Origin: Ianthella basta
Lineage: Eukaryota > Porifera > Demospongiae > Verongiida > Ianthellidae
Reading direction: 5' to 3'
Length of the DNA stretch: 64,000 nucleotides
NCBI GenBank assembly: GCA_964019415.1
Contig: OZ025884.1
Span: forward strand, 3,162,193-3,226,192
Shown here: positions 13,361-25,514 of the stretch, piece after piece
Layout: the number at the start of each line of letters is the position of its first letter
Numbering within the stretch: position 1 is the first letter of the stretch
Notes under the pieces: generated by a model
What the model was told of the DNA's origin: nothing
Seen by the model: the letters and a program-made list of their open reading frames with translations, nothing else
Databases searched by the model: none
Translations under genes and position numbers: made by a program

Positions 13361-13973
13361 ACGAACACACACAAAAACACAGAAGTATCAATACAGTTGA
13401 TTTCAGGTTGTTTGTTCCATAGCACAAAATGGGAAATTAAGCCGACCAATTGAGTACTTTGTACCCCATGATGACATCAGTGCATGCATGTGCTTCAGAT
13501 TAGTTATGGTTTTGTGTCTCTGTAATAATTAAAGTTCTTATGTGTTCTTGTAGGGTGCGCACACTGTTTTTGCCACCCTCATTGGCTCTTTTAATTCTCC
13601 CTTATACTCCACCTTCTGTGCGTGTGGTCAAGCTCCACATGTCCAATGGCTATGTGCTAACTGGCGGTGCCATCTGTATGGAGCTCCTCACACCCAAGGG
13701 GTGGAACAGTGCTTACACAGTTGAGGCTGTCATCTTGCAGATTGCCAGCAGTGGTTCTACCACTGGTGCCTGTTTCATCATTGCCCATTGGCCAACATTT
13801 GCCAATTCCTGGCAATGGCAGCTAATAGCAGTCAACAGCTGCTCGATCACTTGTACCTGTTTCTGTGGCATCATTGCCCATTATCCAACACTTCCAATTC
13901 TTGGCAATGGCAGTCAACCGCAGCCACCATTGTTAAGGGCAAGGGCAGAATGATAATATATGATCATATAATG

Positions 13974-14096
<123 letters not shown>

Positions 14097-14689
14097 GAAA
14101 GTATTGAAAGCACTGCAGCTATTCATGTACATATGTTTGCAGCTTGTTATGTATTGCATAATTATACGTACATACAGTAGGTGATATTCTGTATTTATCT
14201 GGATAGAGGACAATGCCTCTAGTTTGTGTCTGCGATGGTTTGACCAAGCCTGTCGACTTTTATGAAAACGTGATTGCCTAATATTGGTCCTATGTACATA
14301 GGGCCTGCGTACGCCTTTGTTTGTGGTGGACAGCATAGCTGCCAGTTGAAGTTTGCATATTCCAACTCTTTCCAGAAAGAGATCTTCCAGAAAGAGGTTG
14401 CTTGAACCAGAAGATACCTATGCACCCCACATCGTTCATGTAATGCAAGAACATTGCTGATGTAGCAATAACTCCAATAGGTGCACATGTCAAGGACCCA
14501 GAGTGTCCTTTCAAGACAATTATCACAGTCAGCATCTAATTGAGACTCGACTTCTATTGTAGAGTAGCTTTGCTGAACTGGCCTCTATTCAGCCGAGTTT
14601 CCTTGGGAGTGCCACTGACTAGTAATTGTGCATAGTTGTATGAACAATGCTGAGTTGTATCTATATATCTCTGTCTGCTCACACACGCA

Positions 14690-14696
14690 CACACAT

Positions 14697-14772
<76 letters not shown>
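14690..14772. repeat. (CA)n microsatellite in UBE2Q-like intron A
   Basis: CA tract of about 80 bp just upstream of the exon at 14805. It is complementary to the TG tract earlier in the same intron. Confidence 0.95.
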
Positions 14773-14775
<3 letters not shown>

Positions 14776-15109
14776 TGCACACACGCATGCACACATACAT
14801 GTAGTCCCACTACTCTCTGGCAACAGCTCAACAGGCGTACAAGTCGCTTGTAAAAATCCATGAAAAGAATGGTAAGTTGTACTGCACTGTTTGCGTAATA
14901 TACCTGTGTGTACTGTACTGTAAGTAAATGTATAATATACGTAAGTAGAGATTGCCATATTATAGTATTTTACAGTATAGTGTTCTCAGTCTCATCATCA
15001 TGTCAGTTGTGTGTGGTGTTATCTTAGTCAACCTGCCCCTCCCCTCCCCCTCCCCCTCCCCCTTCCCCTCACCACAGGGTGGTAGACCCCTTCCAAGGAC
15101 GAGGGCTAA

Positions 15110-17356
15110 CTCTGTGAATTGAATTCCAGTCATGCTAACTATTATAATGTGCAATTCTGATTCATTGACAACTACATCCATGTTTATTGTACACCAGTCA
15201 AGTATGCAATGTGAAGTGTGTGTCACCGGCCCCATTGTGTGTATGACAAATTAAAGCTATAGCATAATTTTCTATCCTTCCTTTCCATGACACTGTGTAT
15301 ATACAGGCTTTGCAGAATCCATGGTATATGCATGACAGCATTATTATGGGCAGCTTGCGTGTGACGCTCACACTGATAATAATTGGTGTGAGTCATTTGC
15401 ATCTGTGAGCACACCAGTTATATCAGTGTGATGTTCACTCCAACCAGTTTTGGTGTGAAGGCCACACCCATAATTATAGGAAGGAGTGATCCTCACTATA
15501 GTTTAAGCATACATTATTCCACTTCAAATTAAATCTCCAATTTCAAATGCAATCCTAGGCCTTTCTATGCTTGCATGTTACAGCTCTATTACAAACTGGT
15601 AATCCAGTCACTATAATTATATAAGAAACATTCATGCATGTAATGAAGTTTTGTATTAAATAATACAAAAAATGATAATGATTGTGAGTTGAATGAGGTA
15701 CGTAAATGGTGTTGCCAATGCCCACTGGTGTAAATACAGTTTGGGGGGATAGGGGTGGTGCATGCATATGCAAGCTTCTCAGCTTCAGTGTCTCATTGCC
15801 TTATCCTTCTGTGGTGTGGGATCAACTGGCCATGGAGAGTCCTCCAGAAAGCACTTAGAAGTGGGCCATGCCTTCACCAGCAGCAGCGGCTTATACTCCC
15901 TGCAGGAGAGAAGGGACAATTGGCTTAGCAGGGGAATACAGGACTAGTGGCCAGAGGAATGATGTTGAATGGTTGTCACATGATGAGACCATCTTCATCA
16001 TGAGATCACACACACACACACACACTCACACATACACATGCACACACATGATTCTTACCATTCAGCTACAATCTACAAAGCATTCCTCAACTATACACTA
16101 GCTACAGGTGTATAGGCATAAACAACATTCCCAATGTAAGCTAAGTGATTGTGTCTTCTTCATTGCAGTCACGTAGCCAGATCTGGCTACACGGCACTAA
16201 TTCTCCGCACACTGTACATGTAGTGCAGAGAGCACCACTAAACAGTTACACACTGTGCAGACATGAATGTGTCGGCAACACATAGTCCAGGGCAACATGA
16301 CACATGAAATATGAACAAAGATTGAGTAACCAAACATTCATGAGCATACACATGTGCACACATTATATATACACCAACACACAAGGACACCACATGAACA
16401 TGTGCCAGTACATACACCGTTATGTGTGAACATGTATAGACACAAATGTGTACCTGTAGGTCGCATACAGTCACAGCATTGGTGTGAGCGATAATTGGTG
16501 TGATCATCACACCACAGTATTAATAGTGATTAATACATGCACATGACAATGAAACTGAAGAGTTAGAACAATGAGTCCTTATCATAGATATCATGACAGC
16601 ACACACTGGACAATCTGCAGCTTGTATTTCACTAGCCACATTCATATAATGCGACCCTGCATGGGTTACGATGAGATGCACAATAAAGTGAATCCGATGA
16701 GAATGCCATGAACCATCGTAATATTACTCTGCAAACAATGTACCATCCACTACAACTACTCGTCTTCCAATTGCATATTGCAGTCTCTTGCTTCTCTTGA
16801 AGAATAGAGATACAAGCATACTATTGTAAAACATACCCTTCCACCCACCCAAGTGCACGCATTAGATATCCCATGCATGTGGCTATATACCATGATATTC
16901 ACCTGCTGAATGCAAGTGGCACATTTTCCTTCCAAGATCTTCACTACAGTTAGGGGTATCTGTGTGTGGCTGCTATCAATAACCTCGGCCTTAAGACTTC
17001 CACATGTTAAATAAATATGACTGTTACCCATCTGTAGCTACAAAAGCTAGTTGGTCTTTATGAGCTCCAGCAGCAGATCTGATGGGAATATATATATATG
17101 GCATGTGCTGTGTGCAGTATTTGTACAGGAAATGTACTCGAAATGTTGGGTTGACATTTCCTGTACATTTCCTTTGAACTAATCAAGTCAGTAAAAATAA
17201 TAATGGGCATTAAGTGCAATATATTGAGTGTTGTCCTGCATTACTCTTAATTTGTAAGGCTGCTTGCATTTAATTGTGTGCAATAGTAGAGAAGAAGGCA
17301 GCTGCCTGAGATGATCAATTAGCTCACCTCCCAGGCTCCCCTTCCTTCAGAACTGG
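15110..17356. other. Duplicated spacer between UBE2Q-like and fucosyltransferase-like genes, copy A
   Basis: Most of this matches 26544-28270 and part of it 45850-46940. About 790 bp (roughly 15640-16440) is present only in copy A and includes a short CA run near 16009. The segment is either an insertion here or a deletion shared by B and C. No coding sequence is recognised. Confidence 0.65.
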
Positions 17357-17531
<175 letters not shown>

Positions 17532-17965
17532 CTGGACATATCCCATATGCGTAGCCAGCTCTGAGCTAGCTACCAAGGCTTCAACTACCACTGGACCCTT
17601 GGTAGCTAATTGAATACAGTGCAGCCTGTGGCCTAGCCTCGCTAAGCCAGGCCTATTTTATATCTTCCCAATATAAAATAGGCTTGGCTCAGAGATGCTA
17701 TCTGTGGCCAGTCTACGTACTTTAAATTTGCAGAATGATAACTAGCCTGCGAGAGAAAGGGGCCACCCAAGTCTAGCATGGCGTACCCTGTTGAATTCTT
17801 GTGGTAGACAAATGGACCAAAAATCAAGACTTGAGTCCACTCCTCAGCTGAGACTTATGGCAACCGAATTCCTATGGCGTCCGAAACAGATGCAGCGCAC
17901 CACATCCATGCAGGCGACACAATAATTATCATAACCATCGACAGCCGTAAAATTATACACGGCCA

Positions 17966-17975
17966 CCATATAAGG
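17966..17975 (+). promoter_or_regulatory. CArG/TATA-like box of fucosyltransferase-like gene A
   Basis: CCATATAAGG fits the CArG consensus CC(A/T)6GG and also contains a TATAA core. It lies about 120 bp before the ATG. The same 10-mer at nearly the same distance precedes the other two copies, inside a conserved stretch with CGCTCGCAGTT and AGAGCGATTCACC. Whether SRF or TBP binds it is inference. Confidence 0.55.
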
Positions 17976-18085
17976 CGGTTGAGCACGTGTCTACATAACT
18001 GTCTTGACTAATCGCTCGCAGTTCAGTCAGCATAGAGCGATTCACCGAGTTTGGACCACTAGCTACTTTTGATGCAGTAGCTAGT

Positions 18086-19471
18086 ATGCTTACAAAGAGA
18101 AGGAGTCGCATTCTCTTGATTATAATTATTGGGCTCAGCTGTCTTCTGCTACATGTGCCTCACAGTGATACCGATGAAGGAAACGTGTCTTCCCTTCCAT
18201 CAGATACCAAACCGACGACTTCCCTTCCATCAGATACCAAACCGACGACTTCCCTTCCATCAGATACCAAACAGCTCTGTCTGAACGTCCTACGGCGAAT
18301 GCAGAGTTTCAAGCAAAGCCTCCTCAAAGAGTGTGAACACTTGGTAGGTAATTTGCCCATCATTAAGACCTACTTGGAGAGGACTTTAGCATACTTGTCT
18401 TGGCATAACAGCGCAACAACGCGGGCAGCGCCCGATAAGCGGACATTGACTTGGAAGTGTCTGCGGCCTCTCATATCGTGCGGTGGATATGGCGACCAGG
18501 TTCGTGGAATGGCCTACACCTTTGTTCTCGCTCTCCTAACAGACAGAGTGCTGTACATTCAGTGGCCTAACTTGTACATTACAAAGAGTGAAAATGACGG
18601 GAGTACCCACGAAGACAGTAATATGTTTCTTCCCAATGCCATTAATTGGACTGTACCCTCCTTTCTTGCAAACGTTTCTGCTATGCAGTTCATCGACCTT
18701 GATGCCTATCATGAGCCAAGTGGTGTATGTGAAGCTCTATACAGCCAGACTCAGCATATTACGTACAACACCATGCACTGGCACCCTACCTGCTTCAGCG
18801 AAACTTTGATGGCTAACCATACTGCTTCTTTGGCTTTGAAAGAGTTACTCAAAGCACCAACAGATGCGCTAGAGTTTACTGTTACAGTTACAATACGCCT
18901 GCTACTCGAGTACAGCAATGCTGTATACGAGAGAAAGAAAGAGCTCAAGAAAGAATTAGGTATTGGTCCTGATTCCCATTTTGTAGCTATACATATCAGA
19001 TCTGGGATATTTGCATCTGGTCTGAACGAATCAGAAGCAGCTGGTTATATGGCATTGACATCTAAAATTCAATGGGAGGAGCAGATTGAATGTGCACTGA
19101 ATAAGTCCAAGGCATTGGGTATAACTGGACCCGTTGCTGTAATATCAGATTCAATGCAATGCAAGCAGTGGGCAAGGAAGAGGTATGGCAACAGAGTGGT
19201 AGCAAGTAACATCGCTACAATGCACACTGCTATAGATACAAATTCTTGGTCTGACACAGCGACAATGGAGGAGAAGATAAAACACTATAATTCTGTCCTG
19301 GCAAATACAGCTGAGTTGGCATTCATGTCTGATGCTGCAGCGATTGGCATGAGATACAGTGGGATTCCTAGAATTAGCGCCGGGCTGGGGGGACTACCCA
19401 CTGATGCTATGTTCTGTTGTCCTGTATCCAACTGTGGTACTACTATTCCACTTGTCTTTCCGGGTTCCTAA
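18086..19471 (+). CDS. Fucosyltransferase-like type II membrane protein, copy A (461 aa)
   Basis: A single uninterrupted reading frame. Residues about 9-23 form a hydrophobic signal anchor after a basic MLTKRRSR start, giving type II topology as in Golgi glycosyltransferases. A short stem (about 30-62) contains three near-identical 10-residue repeats (SLPSDTK type). The lumenal domain has GGYGDQVRGMAY (about 133-144) and VAIHIRSG (about 300-307). These resemble the conserved G-G-x-G-(N/D)-Q-x-R-G and H-x-R motifs of GDP-fucose-using GT-B fold fucosyltransferases (NodZ/FUT8/O-fucosyltransferase group). N-glycosylation sequons occur at NWT, NVS, NHT and NES. Conserved cysteines lie near both ends. 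It is probably a Golgi fucosyltransferase, but acceptor and donor are inferred. The start is the first ATG after a 5' flank conserved between the three copies. It is intronless, so it may derive from a retrocopy. Confidence 0.72.
   Translation: MLTKRRSRILLIIIIGLSCLLLHVPHSDTDEGNVSSLPSDTKPTTSLPSDTKPTTSLPSDTKQLCLNVLRRMQSFKQSLLKECEHLVGNLPIIKTYLERTLAYLSWHNSATTRAAPDKRTLTWKCLRPLISCGGYGDQVRGMAYTFVLALLTDRVLYIQWPNLYITKSENDGSTHEDSNMFLPNAINWTVPSFLANVSAMQFIDLDAYHEPSGVCEALYSQTQHITYNTMHWHPTCFSETLMANHTASLALKELLKAPTDALEFTVTVTIRLLLEYSNAVYERKKELKKELGIGPDSHFVAIHIRSGIFASGLNESEAAGYMALTSKIQWEEQIECALNKSKALGITGPVAVISDSMQCKQWARKRYGNRVVASNIATMHTAIDTNSWSDTATMEEKIKHYNSVLANTAELAFMSDAAAIGMRYSGIPRISAGLGGLPTDAMFCCPVSNCGTTIPLVFPGS
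18195..18272 (+). repeat. 30-bp coding minisatellite in the stem of copy A
   Basis: Two full and one partial copy of a 30-bp unit beginning CTTCCCTTCCATCAGATACC add about ten residues each to the stem. The sister genes have two diverged units. The length change keeps the reading frame. Confidence 0.9.
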
Positions 19472-19969
19472 CCAGCCTTGGCTAATTATTATGTCTGGCT
19501 TGCAAATCTATGCACTGTTATAGCTATGTATGCATGTATTGCAACACTTTTAACATGTTTAACAGAGTTATAGGTTAACAGACTTGCTCAACACTGTTAC
19601 ACCCAAGTAATGAGTGTATAATTATATTCATAATATCAATATTGATATTCATGGTGCCATGATATACAAACTGTACAAATGTACTGTAGGTTTCCCGCTA
19701 GGAACACAATGTTATATGGAAATCATTTCACCCTGGAGCAAGATGAAGGACTGCCCATTGCTATCTTGGCTTGCATGCTGCAAGATGAATAAACACTTCA
19801 CTTTGCACATACTCTCAGGCATCAATCAAACAGTGGACATTCAGCTGCCTATATATGCACACCGTGTGTGCATGTAGACTTCAGGAAGGTGTACATGTGT
19901 GCTTCTGTGTATGCGTGCATGCATACACAAATCATGCACATTGCTGACTTCTGCATGCTACAGAATGAG
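19472..19969. other. 3' flank of fucosyltransferase-like gene A
   Basis: The first part matches the 3' flanks of the other two copies only loosely. An AATAAA near 19788 could be a polyadenylation signal. Nothing else is recognised. Confidence 0.45.
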
Positions 19970-21370
19970 TAGAATAACTAGTACTAGAATGCAAAACTAG
20001 AATGCAGCAGTCACTACACGCATGCAAGCTCATGAGTTAAGCTACTGTACTGCTGTATGTATATTTTTGTGTGCATGCATGTAGTAGAATGAGAATATAC
20101 TATGAGGTATAATATAATTATGCACAGTTGTATGTTGTTAGTACTGTTCTAGCTATGGTGTAAGTGAAGCATGCAAGCCATGCATTTACAGGCATTTGAA
20201 CAGAATGGAAGGCATTTTGTGTACAGAAAGCTGATAGTGAAAAGGCATGAGAAGGGATGGAGCCCATGCACTTACTTTGAAATGGTTGTATATATGCAGC
20301 CATAGTTGTACTGCAGGTGCAGGTCCTTGCATGTAGGTCAGTATGTTTAGAGAAGACTATGATATCTCTGGGTTTCAAATGTTCTTTGCTGCCCTCAATG
20401 TGATTGCTTCAAGTATACCCCTGAGTAGCAATAACTATACCTTAATTACAACCATTCCAAAGTAAGTAGGCTGCCTTTCCGCTGTCAGCTTCCTGTACAC
20501 AAAATGCCCTTATAATTCATTCCGTTCTCATGCCTCTCTCCTCATGCCATGTACTATGTACGCTATACTAAGGCATACATTAGAAATTCTATAGAAGCAT
20601 CGCTGGCCAACGCCCATACACAGTGCAGAGAGAAGTTAAGAAGGTGACACACGGAGAACTTAGTAGATGCAGTGCAAATTACAATGCACTTTTAAATAGC
20701 CTTGTAATTTAAAATGGTGAACAGCCCTAACGGGTACATGTGTATAATTATAGCTAGCTTGGAAGCTGGCCTGCAAGTTAACATGTAGCATCCGTGTTCA
20801 TACTTGCTTTGGCTTGCAGTGATGAAAGCTCCTTTGTCCTTAGTGCTCCAGTGCAGCAGTGAGAGCTGTATAAGCAGCCAAACAGCTTGCAATCGTCAAT
20901 TACTGTGCGAACCTGCCTCTCGTTCCCCTGGGCTTATTTTGGCCTTGATGTTGTGCAAGCATTGCCCAAGTGGCACGTATATACATACTGTACTGCATGC
21001 AAGGACCAGTACATGTATGGCTGCATATATACCTGAGAAGCAATATAGCTACCTTTACAACCATTCCAAAGTAAGTGGGCTCCATCTGCTGTCATGCCTT
21101 TTCACAATATCAGCTTTCTGTACACAAAATGCCTACTATTCCATTCTTGTGCCTGTAAATGGCTTGCATGCCTCACGTACACCATAGCTAGAGCAGTACT
21201 AACAACATACAAATGTGCATGATATATTCCTCACAGTGTATTCTCATTACCACATGCACACACAAATGTATATACAGCAGTATAGTTGCTTAATTCCATA
21301 GCTTGCATGCATGTAGTGACTGCTGCATTCTAGTTATTAATTTGTATTCTAGTACTAGTTGAGGGCTATA
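19970..21370. repeat. Large imperfect inverted repeat
   Basis: The arm at about 19975-20345 (AGAATGCAGCAGTCACTAC, later TGGTTGTATATATGCAGCC) reappears inverted at about 20985-21355, with scattered indels. A third partial piece (CCATTCCAAAGTAAGTAGG) lies near 20450. No open frame of note is present. It may be two insertions of one repeat in opposite orientation or a decayed foldback element. Confidence 0.6.
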
Positions 21371-21529
21371 GCTGTTGCATGCACAGATCAATAATTATAG
21401 AGATGATTGGGTACATATTCTATTGATTTTGATAATTGCATAACTATTCAATATCATATGAATTAATAGAAATGCGATAGTAAAATGGACACAATATTGA
21501 CTAGAATTGAGTTTAATAACAAGCTTATG

Positions 21530-21781
21530 CTAATTCATCTTCACCTCTACAGTTAGTGCAGTGTTTGTGTACAGTGTTTCTCTCACTGTCTCCACTAACA
21601 CTTCTGGTACTAACACCAGCATCACTTCTCTGAGTGATGGGCTCTTACTGAACCCAGCACCCAGGGCTCTGCTAGCTCTTGCACTGAGGCCCACATTCAC
21701 CTCCGCCTTGACCACTTGAGCACCACTGGCATGGTTGCCTCCTCCAGCTGTGCCCAGTCCTCCTTGCTCATGCAACTTCCC
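21530..21781 (-). pseudogene. Orphan last LRR exon of a NACHT-LRR gene, copy 2
   Basis: The exon runs from a CTACAG acceptor (just above 21781) to the TAG/TAA-type stop at 21530-21532. It is open throughout and contains LSARASRALGAGFSKSPSL and LVETVRETL, closely matching the last exon of the intact gene at 55.9 kb. The rest of the gene is missing: the upstream exons are replaced by unrelated sequence and then by the satellite at 22.6 kb. A single open exon without partners cannot make the protein alone, so it is called a gene fragment. Confidence 0.75.
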
Positions 21782-22571
21782 CTGTAGGTACAAAAGACAA
21801 TACAGGGGTGTTGAGGTGCATGACAGTGCCTTACAAATTGCAACAACAATGCAATGACCACTGTGCTATTGGTATGGGAGGGGAGGTAGTCTTGTGACCC
21901 AGCCCAACATAGGTGCAAGGTCTACGTAGCATGCTTGCTCAATAGTTTGATACTACTCCTAGTGTGCTTACCAACATCTAGTTTAAGAGCCCATATCTCT
22001 AACCTGCGCTAGCCATGGATATAGGGTAGAGTGGGTATTCAACGTGCTTGTGTACCTAGGCCCACGAAAGCTGCACGGTTTGACAGTTGCTCAATAGTAT
22101 CAAATCACCCATGGAACAATTGTGCAGATGCTGGCAAGCGGCCCCATCTTGGGAATGTTGAAATTCTCACATGCACTTGCTCAGAAAACGTGAGAATTTG
22201 ATGTTTGATGTATGTGATGTGTGTTAGATCAGATGGAGGTGAACACTGCTCTGTGTGAAGCAGCACTGAAGGCTAGTTTTGTAGGTTGACTCTTTGCAGC
22301 ACCAGATACACTGCGTTGGCATCATACCATGCATGATATACTGTACATATATACCAAAAGGCTTCAAGTAATTAAAATACTACATGTGCATGGCAGACCA
22401 TGCACCATTTAGTGGTCTAGCTCATGAGAAGGTAGGTAGTTTGCTGATGAATACACCCTGCCTGGCTGGTGAGTGAATGTGCGAGAGTACAATAAAGGGA
22501 CCTTGAGGCTGGCATACCACAGCCGATGTTGACAAGTTGGACAGGGCGTAGCATACTGTAAAAGGTATGAT
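21782..22571. other. Spacer without recognised gene
   Basis: Largely unique sequence with no open frame showing a domain. It stands where introns and LRR exons of NACHT-LRR copy 2 would be expected. Confidence 0.4.
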
Positions 22572-22608
22572 ACAGAACATTTCAGCCACAGAGGCCTTCT
22601 TCAGCTGC
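22572..22608 (-). ncRNA. Hammerhead ribozyme-like motif (copy 22.6)
   Basis: Read on the - strand: core CTGAAGA (22598-22604, position 7 is known to be variable), one extra A, helix II GGCC/GGCU closed by TCTGT, then GAAAT and the triplet GTT. Helix I is four pairs (GCAG region with CTGT). The layout equals that of the two better copies at 27.1 and 51.4 kb. No inverted partner arm is evident, and the adjacent satellite starts about 30 bp away. Self-cleavage is inferred, not shown. Confidence 0.5.
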
Positions 22609-22639
22609 CAGCCTAATTGTTGAATAAGACCTCTGAATG

Positions 22640-24893
22640 TTTGTATAGTGTGGGGTGTGAGCAGTGTGGGGTGTGCAGTGTGGGGAGTGTACAGTGTGGG
22701 GGGTGTACAGTGTGGGGTGTGTACAGTGTGGGGTGTGTACAGTGTGAGAAGTGTACAGTGTGGGGTGTGCACAGTTTGGGGTGTGTACAGTGTGTGGTGT
22801 GTACATTGTGGGGTGAGTACAGTGTGGGGTGTGTACAGTTTTGGGTGTGTACTGTGTGTGGTGTGTACAGTGTGTGGTGTGTACAGTGTGGGGTGTGTAC
22901 AGTGTGGTGTGTACAGTGTGGGGTGTATACAGTGTGGGGTGTGTACAGTGATGGGTGTATACAGTGTGGGGTGTGTACAGTGTGGGGTGTGTACAGTGTG
23001 GGGTGTGTACAGTGTGGGGTGTGTACAGTGTGGGGTGTGTACAGTGTGGGGTGTGTACAGTGTGGGGCGTGTACAGTGTGGGGTGTGTACAGTGTGGGGT
23101 GTGTACAGTTTTGGGTGTGTACTGTGTGTGGTGTGTACAGTGTGTGGTGTGTACAGTGTGGGGTGTGTACAGTGTGGTGTGTACAGTGTGGGGTGTATAC
23201 AGTGTGGGGTGTGTACAGTGATGGGTGTATACAGTGTGGGGTGTGTACAGTGTGGGGTGTGTACAGTGTGGGGTGTGTACAGTGTGGGGTGTGTACAGTG
23301 TGGGGTGTGTACAGTGTGGTATGTGTACAGTGTGGGGTGTATACAGTGTGGGGTGTGTACAGTGTGGGGTGTGTACAGTGTGGGGTGTGTACAGTGTGGG
23401 GTGTGTACAGTGTGGGGTGTGTACAGTGTGGGATGTGTACAGTGTGGGGTGTATACAGTGTGGGGTGTGTACAGTGATGGGTGTATACAGTGTGGGGTGT
23501 GTACAGTGTGGGGTGTGTACAGTGTGGGGTGTGTACAGTGTGGGGTGTGTACAGTGTGGGGTGTGTACAGTGTGGGGTGTGTACAGTGTGGGGCGTGTAC
23601 AGTGTGGGGTGTGTACAGTGTGGGGTGTGTACAGTTTTGGGTGTGTACTGTGTGTGGTGTGTACAGTGTGTGGTGTGTACAGTGTGGGGTGTGTACAGTG
23701 TGGTGTGTACAGTGTGGGGTGTATACAGTGTGGGGTGTGTACAGTGATGGGTGTATACAGTGTGGGGTGTGTACAGTGTGGGGTGTGTACAGTGTGGGGT
23801 GTGTACAGTGTGGGGTGTGTACAGTGTGGGGTGTGTACAGTGTGGTATGTGTACAGTGTGGGGTGTATACAGTGTGGGGTGTGTACAGTGTGGGGTGTGT
23901 ACAGTGTGGGGTGTGTACAGTGTGGGGTGTGTACAGTGTGGGGTGTGTACAGTGTGGGATGTGTACAGTGTGGGGTGTATACAGTGTGGGGTGTGTACAG
24001 TGTGGGGTGTGTACAGTGTGGGATGTGTACAGTGTGGGGTGTATACAGTGTGGGGTGTGTACAGTGTGGGGTGTGTACAGTGTGGGGCGTGTACAGTGTG
24101 GGCGTGTACAGTGTGGGGTGTGTACAGTGTGGGGCGTGTACAGTGTGGGGCGTGTACAGTGTGGGGTGTGTATAGTGTGGGGTGTATACAGTGTGGGATG
24201 TGTACAGTGTGGGGTGTGTACAGTGTGTGGTGTATACAGTGTGGGGTGTGTACAGTGTGGGGTGTGTACAGTGTAGGGTGTGTACAGTGTGAGGTGTGTA
24301 CAGTGTGTGGTGTATACAGTGTGGGGTGTGTACAGTGTGGGGTGTGTACAGTGTGGGATGTGTACAGTGTGGGGTGTATACAGTGTGGGGTGTGTACAGT
24401 GTGGGGTGTGTACAGTGTGGGATGTGTACAGTGTGGGGTGTATACAGTGTGGGGTGTGTACAGTGTGGGGTGTGTACAGTGTGGGGCGTGTACAGTGTGG
24501 GCGTGTACAGTGTGGGGTGTGTACAGTGTGTGGTGTATACAGTGTGGGGTGTGTACAGTGTGGGGTGTGTACAGTGTAGGGTGTGTACAGTGTGAGGTGT
24601 GTACAGTGTGTGGTGTGTACAGTGTGGGATGTGTACAGTGTGGGGTGTGTACAGTGTAGGGTGTGTACAGTGTGGGGTGTGTATAGTGTGAGGTGTGTAC
24701 AGTGTGTGGTGTATACAGTGTGGGGTGTGTACAGTGTGTGGTGTATACAGTGTGGGGTGTGTACAGTATGGGGTGTGTACAGTGTGGGGTGTGCACAGTT
24801 TTGGGTGTGTACAGTGTGTGGTGTATACAGTGTGGGGTGTGTACAGTGTGGGGTGTGTACAGTGTGGGGTGTGTATAGTGTGGGGTGTGTACA
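22640..24893. repeat. 16-bp satellite array, about 140 units
   Basis: The unit is GTGTACAGTGTGGGGT with point variants (GGGATGT, GTATACAGT, a TTTTGGG variant and a 14-bp short unit). Higher-order structure is visible: a block of about 526 bp recurs, since the TGATGGGTGTATACAG variant occurs near 22948, 23220, 23476 and 23748. The unit has no stop codon in any of the six frames, so both strands show very long open frames that are not genes. Two- to three-unit seeds occur at 38.97 and 55.5 kb. Confidence 0.95.
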
Positions 24894-25140
24894 CACATCA
24901 TCCTCATACAAGAGAGTTAACTGCAGAGCCCATAGACTACACTGGCATGCTACAGCCACACCAACACTGCATGTAGTTATCAAAACTCACTTGAGGCAGC
25001 TGCTTGAGGTGTGACAACATGCAACTGAACCCAACAGCTCGCCACACAGCCCTGACTGCACTGTAAAATGCCTTAGAATTAGAAACAAGACAGCCCCTGC
25101 TAACATGTAACGGAGATCTTCTCCCTCTTCACATTCACAG
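24894..25140. other. Junction between satellite and UBE2Q-like copy B
   Basis: Short unique stretch ending in the acceptor ATTCACAG at 25140. Nothing else is recognised. Confidence 0.4.
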
Positions 25141-25424
25141 GACACCTTCCCTTATACTCCACCATTTGTGCGTGTGGTCAAGCCCCACATGTCCAATGGC
25201 TATGTGCTAACTGGTGGTGCCATCTGTATGGAGCTCCTCACACCCAAGGGGTGGAACAGTGCTTACACAGTTGAGGCTGTCATCTTGCAGATTGCAGCCA
25301 CCTTTGTTAAGGGCAAGGGCAGGATCATCTTTGGGTCCAGCAGCAAGGTACGTAGGGGGCTGTAGCAATGTATGTGCATAGTGGAGCTCACCACAGATGA
25401 ATGTATTATCATATAGTGTGTGCG

Positions 25425-25425
25425 C

Positions 25426-25512
<87 letters not shown>
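25425..25512. repeat. (TG)n microsatellite in UBE2Q-like intron B
   Basis: TG tract of about 90 bp, the counterpart of 13974-14096. It is followed in the same intron by a CA tract at 26118-26219. Confidence 0.95.

Positions 25513-25514
<2 letters not shown>

Noticed and set aside
17135..17175. Possible ribozyme or attachment site around GAAATGTTGGGTTGACATTTCC
   Set aside because: It is a short local palindrome (GGAAATGT / ACATTTCC) kept in all three units, with no core motif.
18588..18948. Alternative frames inside the fucosyltransferase-like genes
   Set aside because: They recur in all three copies only because the parent frame is conserved, and have no motif.
22640..24893. CRISPR-like array
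   Set aside because: Units are contiguous with no unique spacers, and the setting is a eukaryotic genome.
22422..25014. Very long open frames on both strands (up to about 850 codons) with Thr-Pro-His-Tyr or Val-Cys-Gly repeats
   Set aside because: They are a by-product of a 16-bp satellite unit that lacks stop codons in every frame. There is no start context, splice structure or domain.
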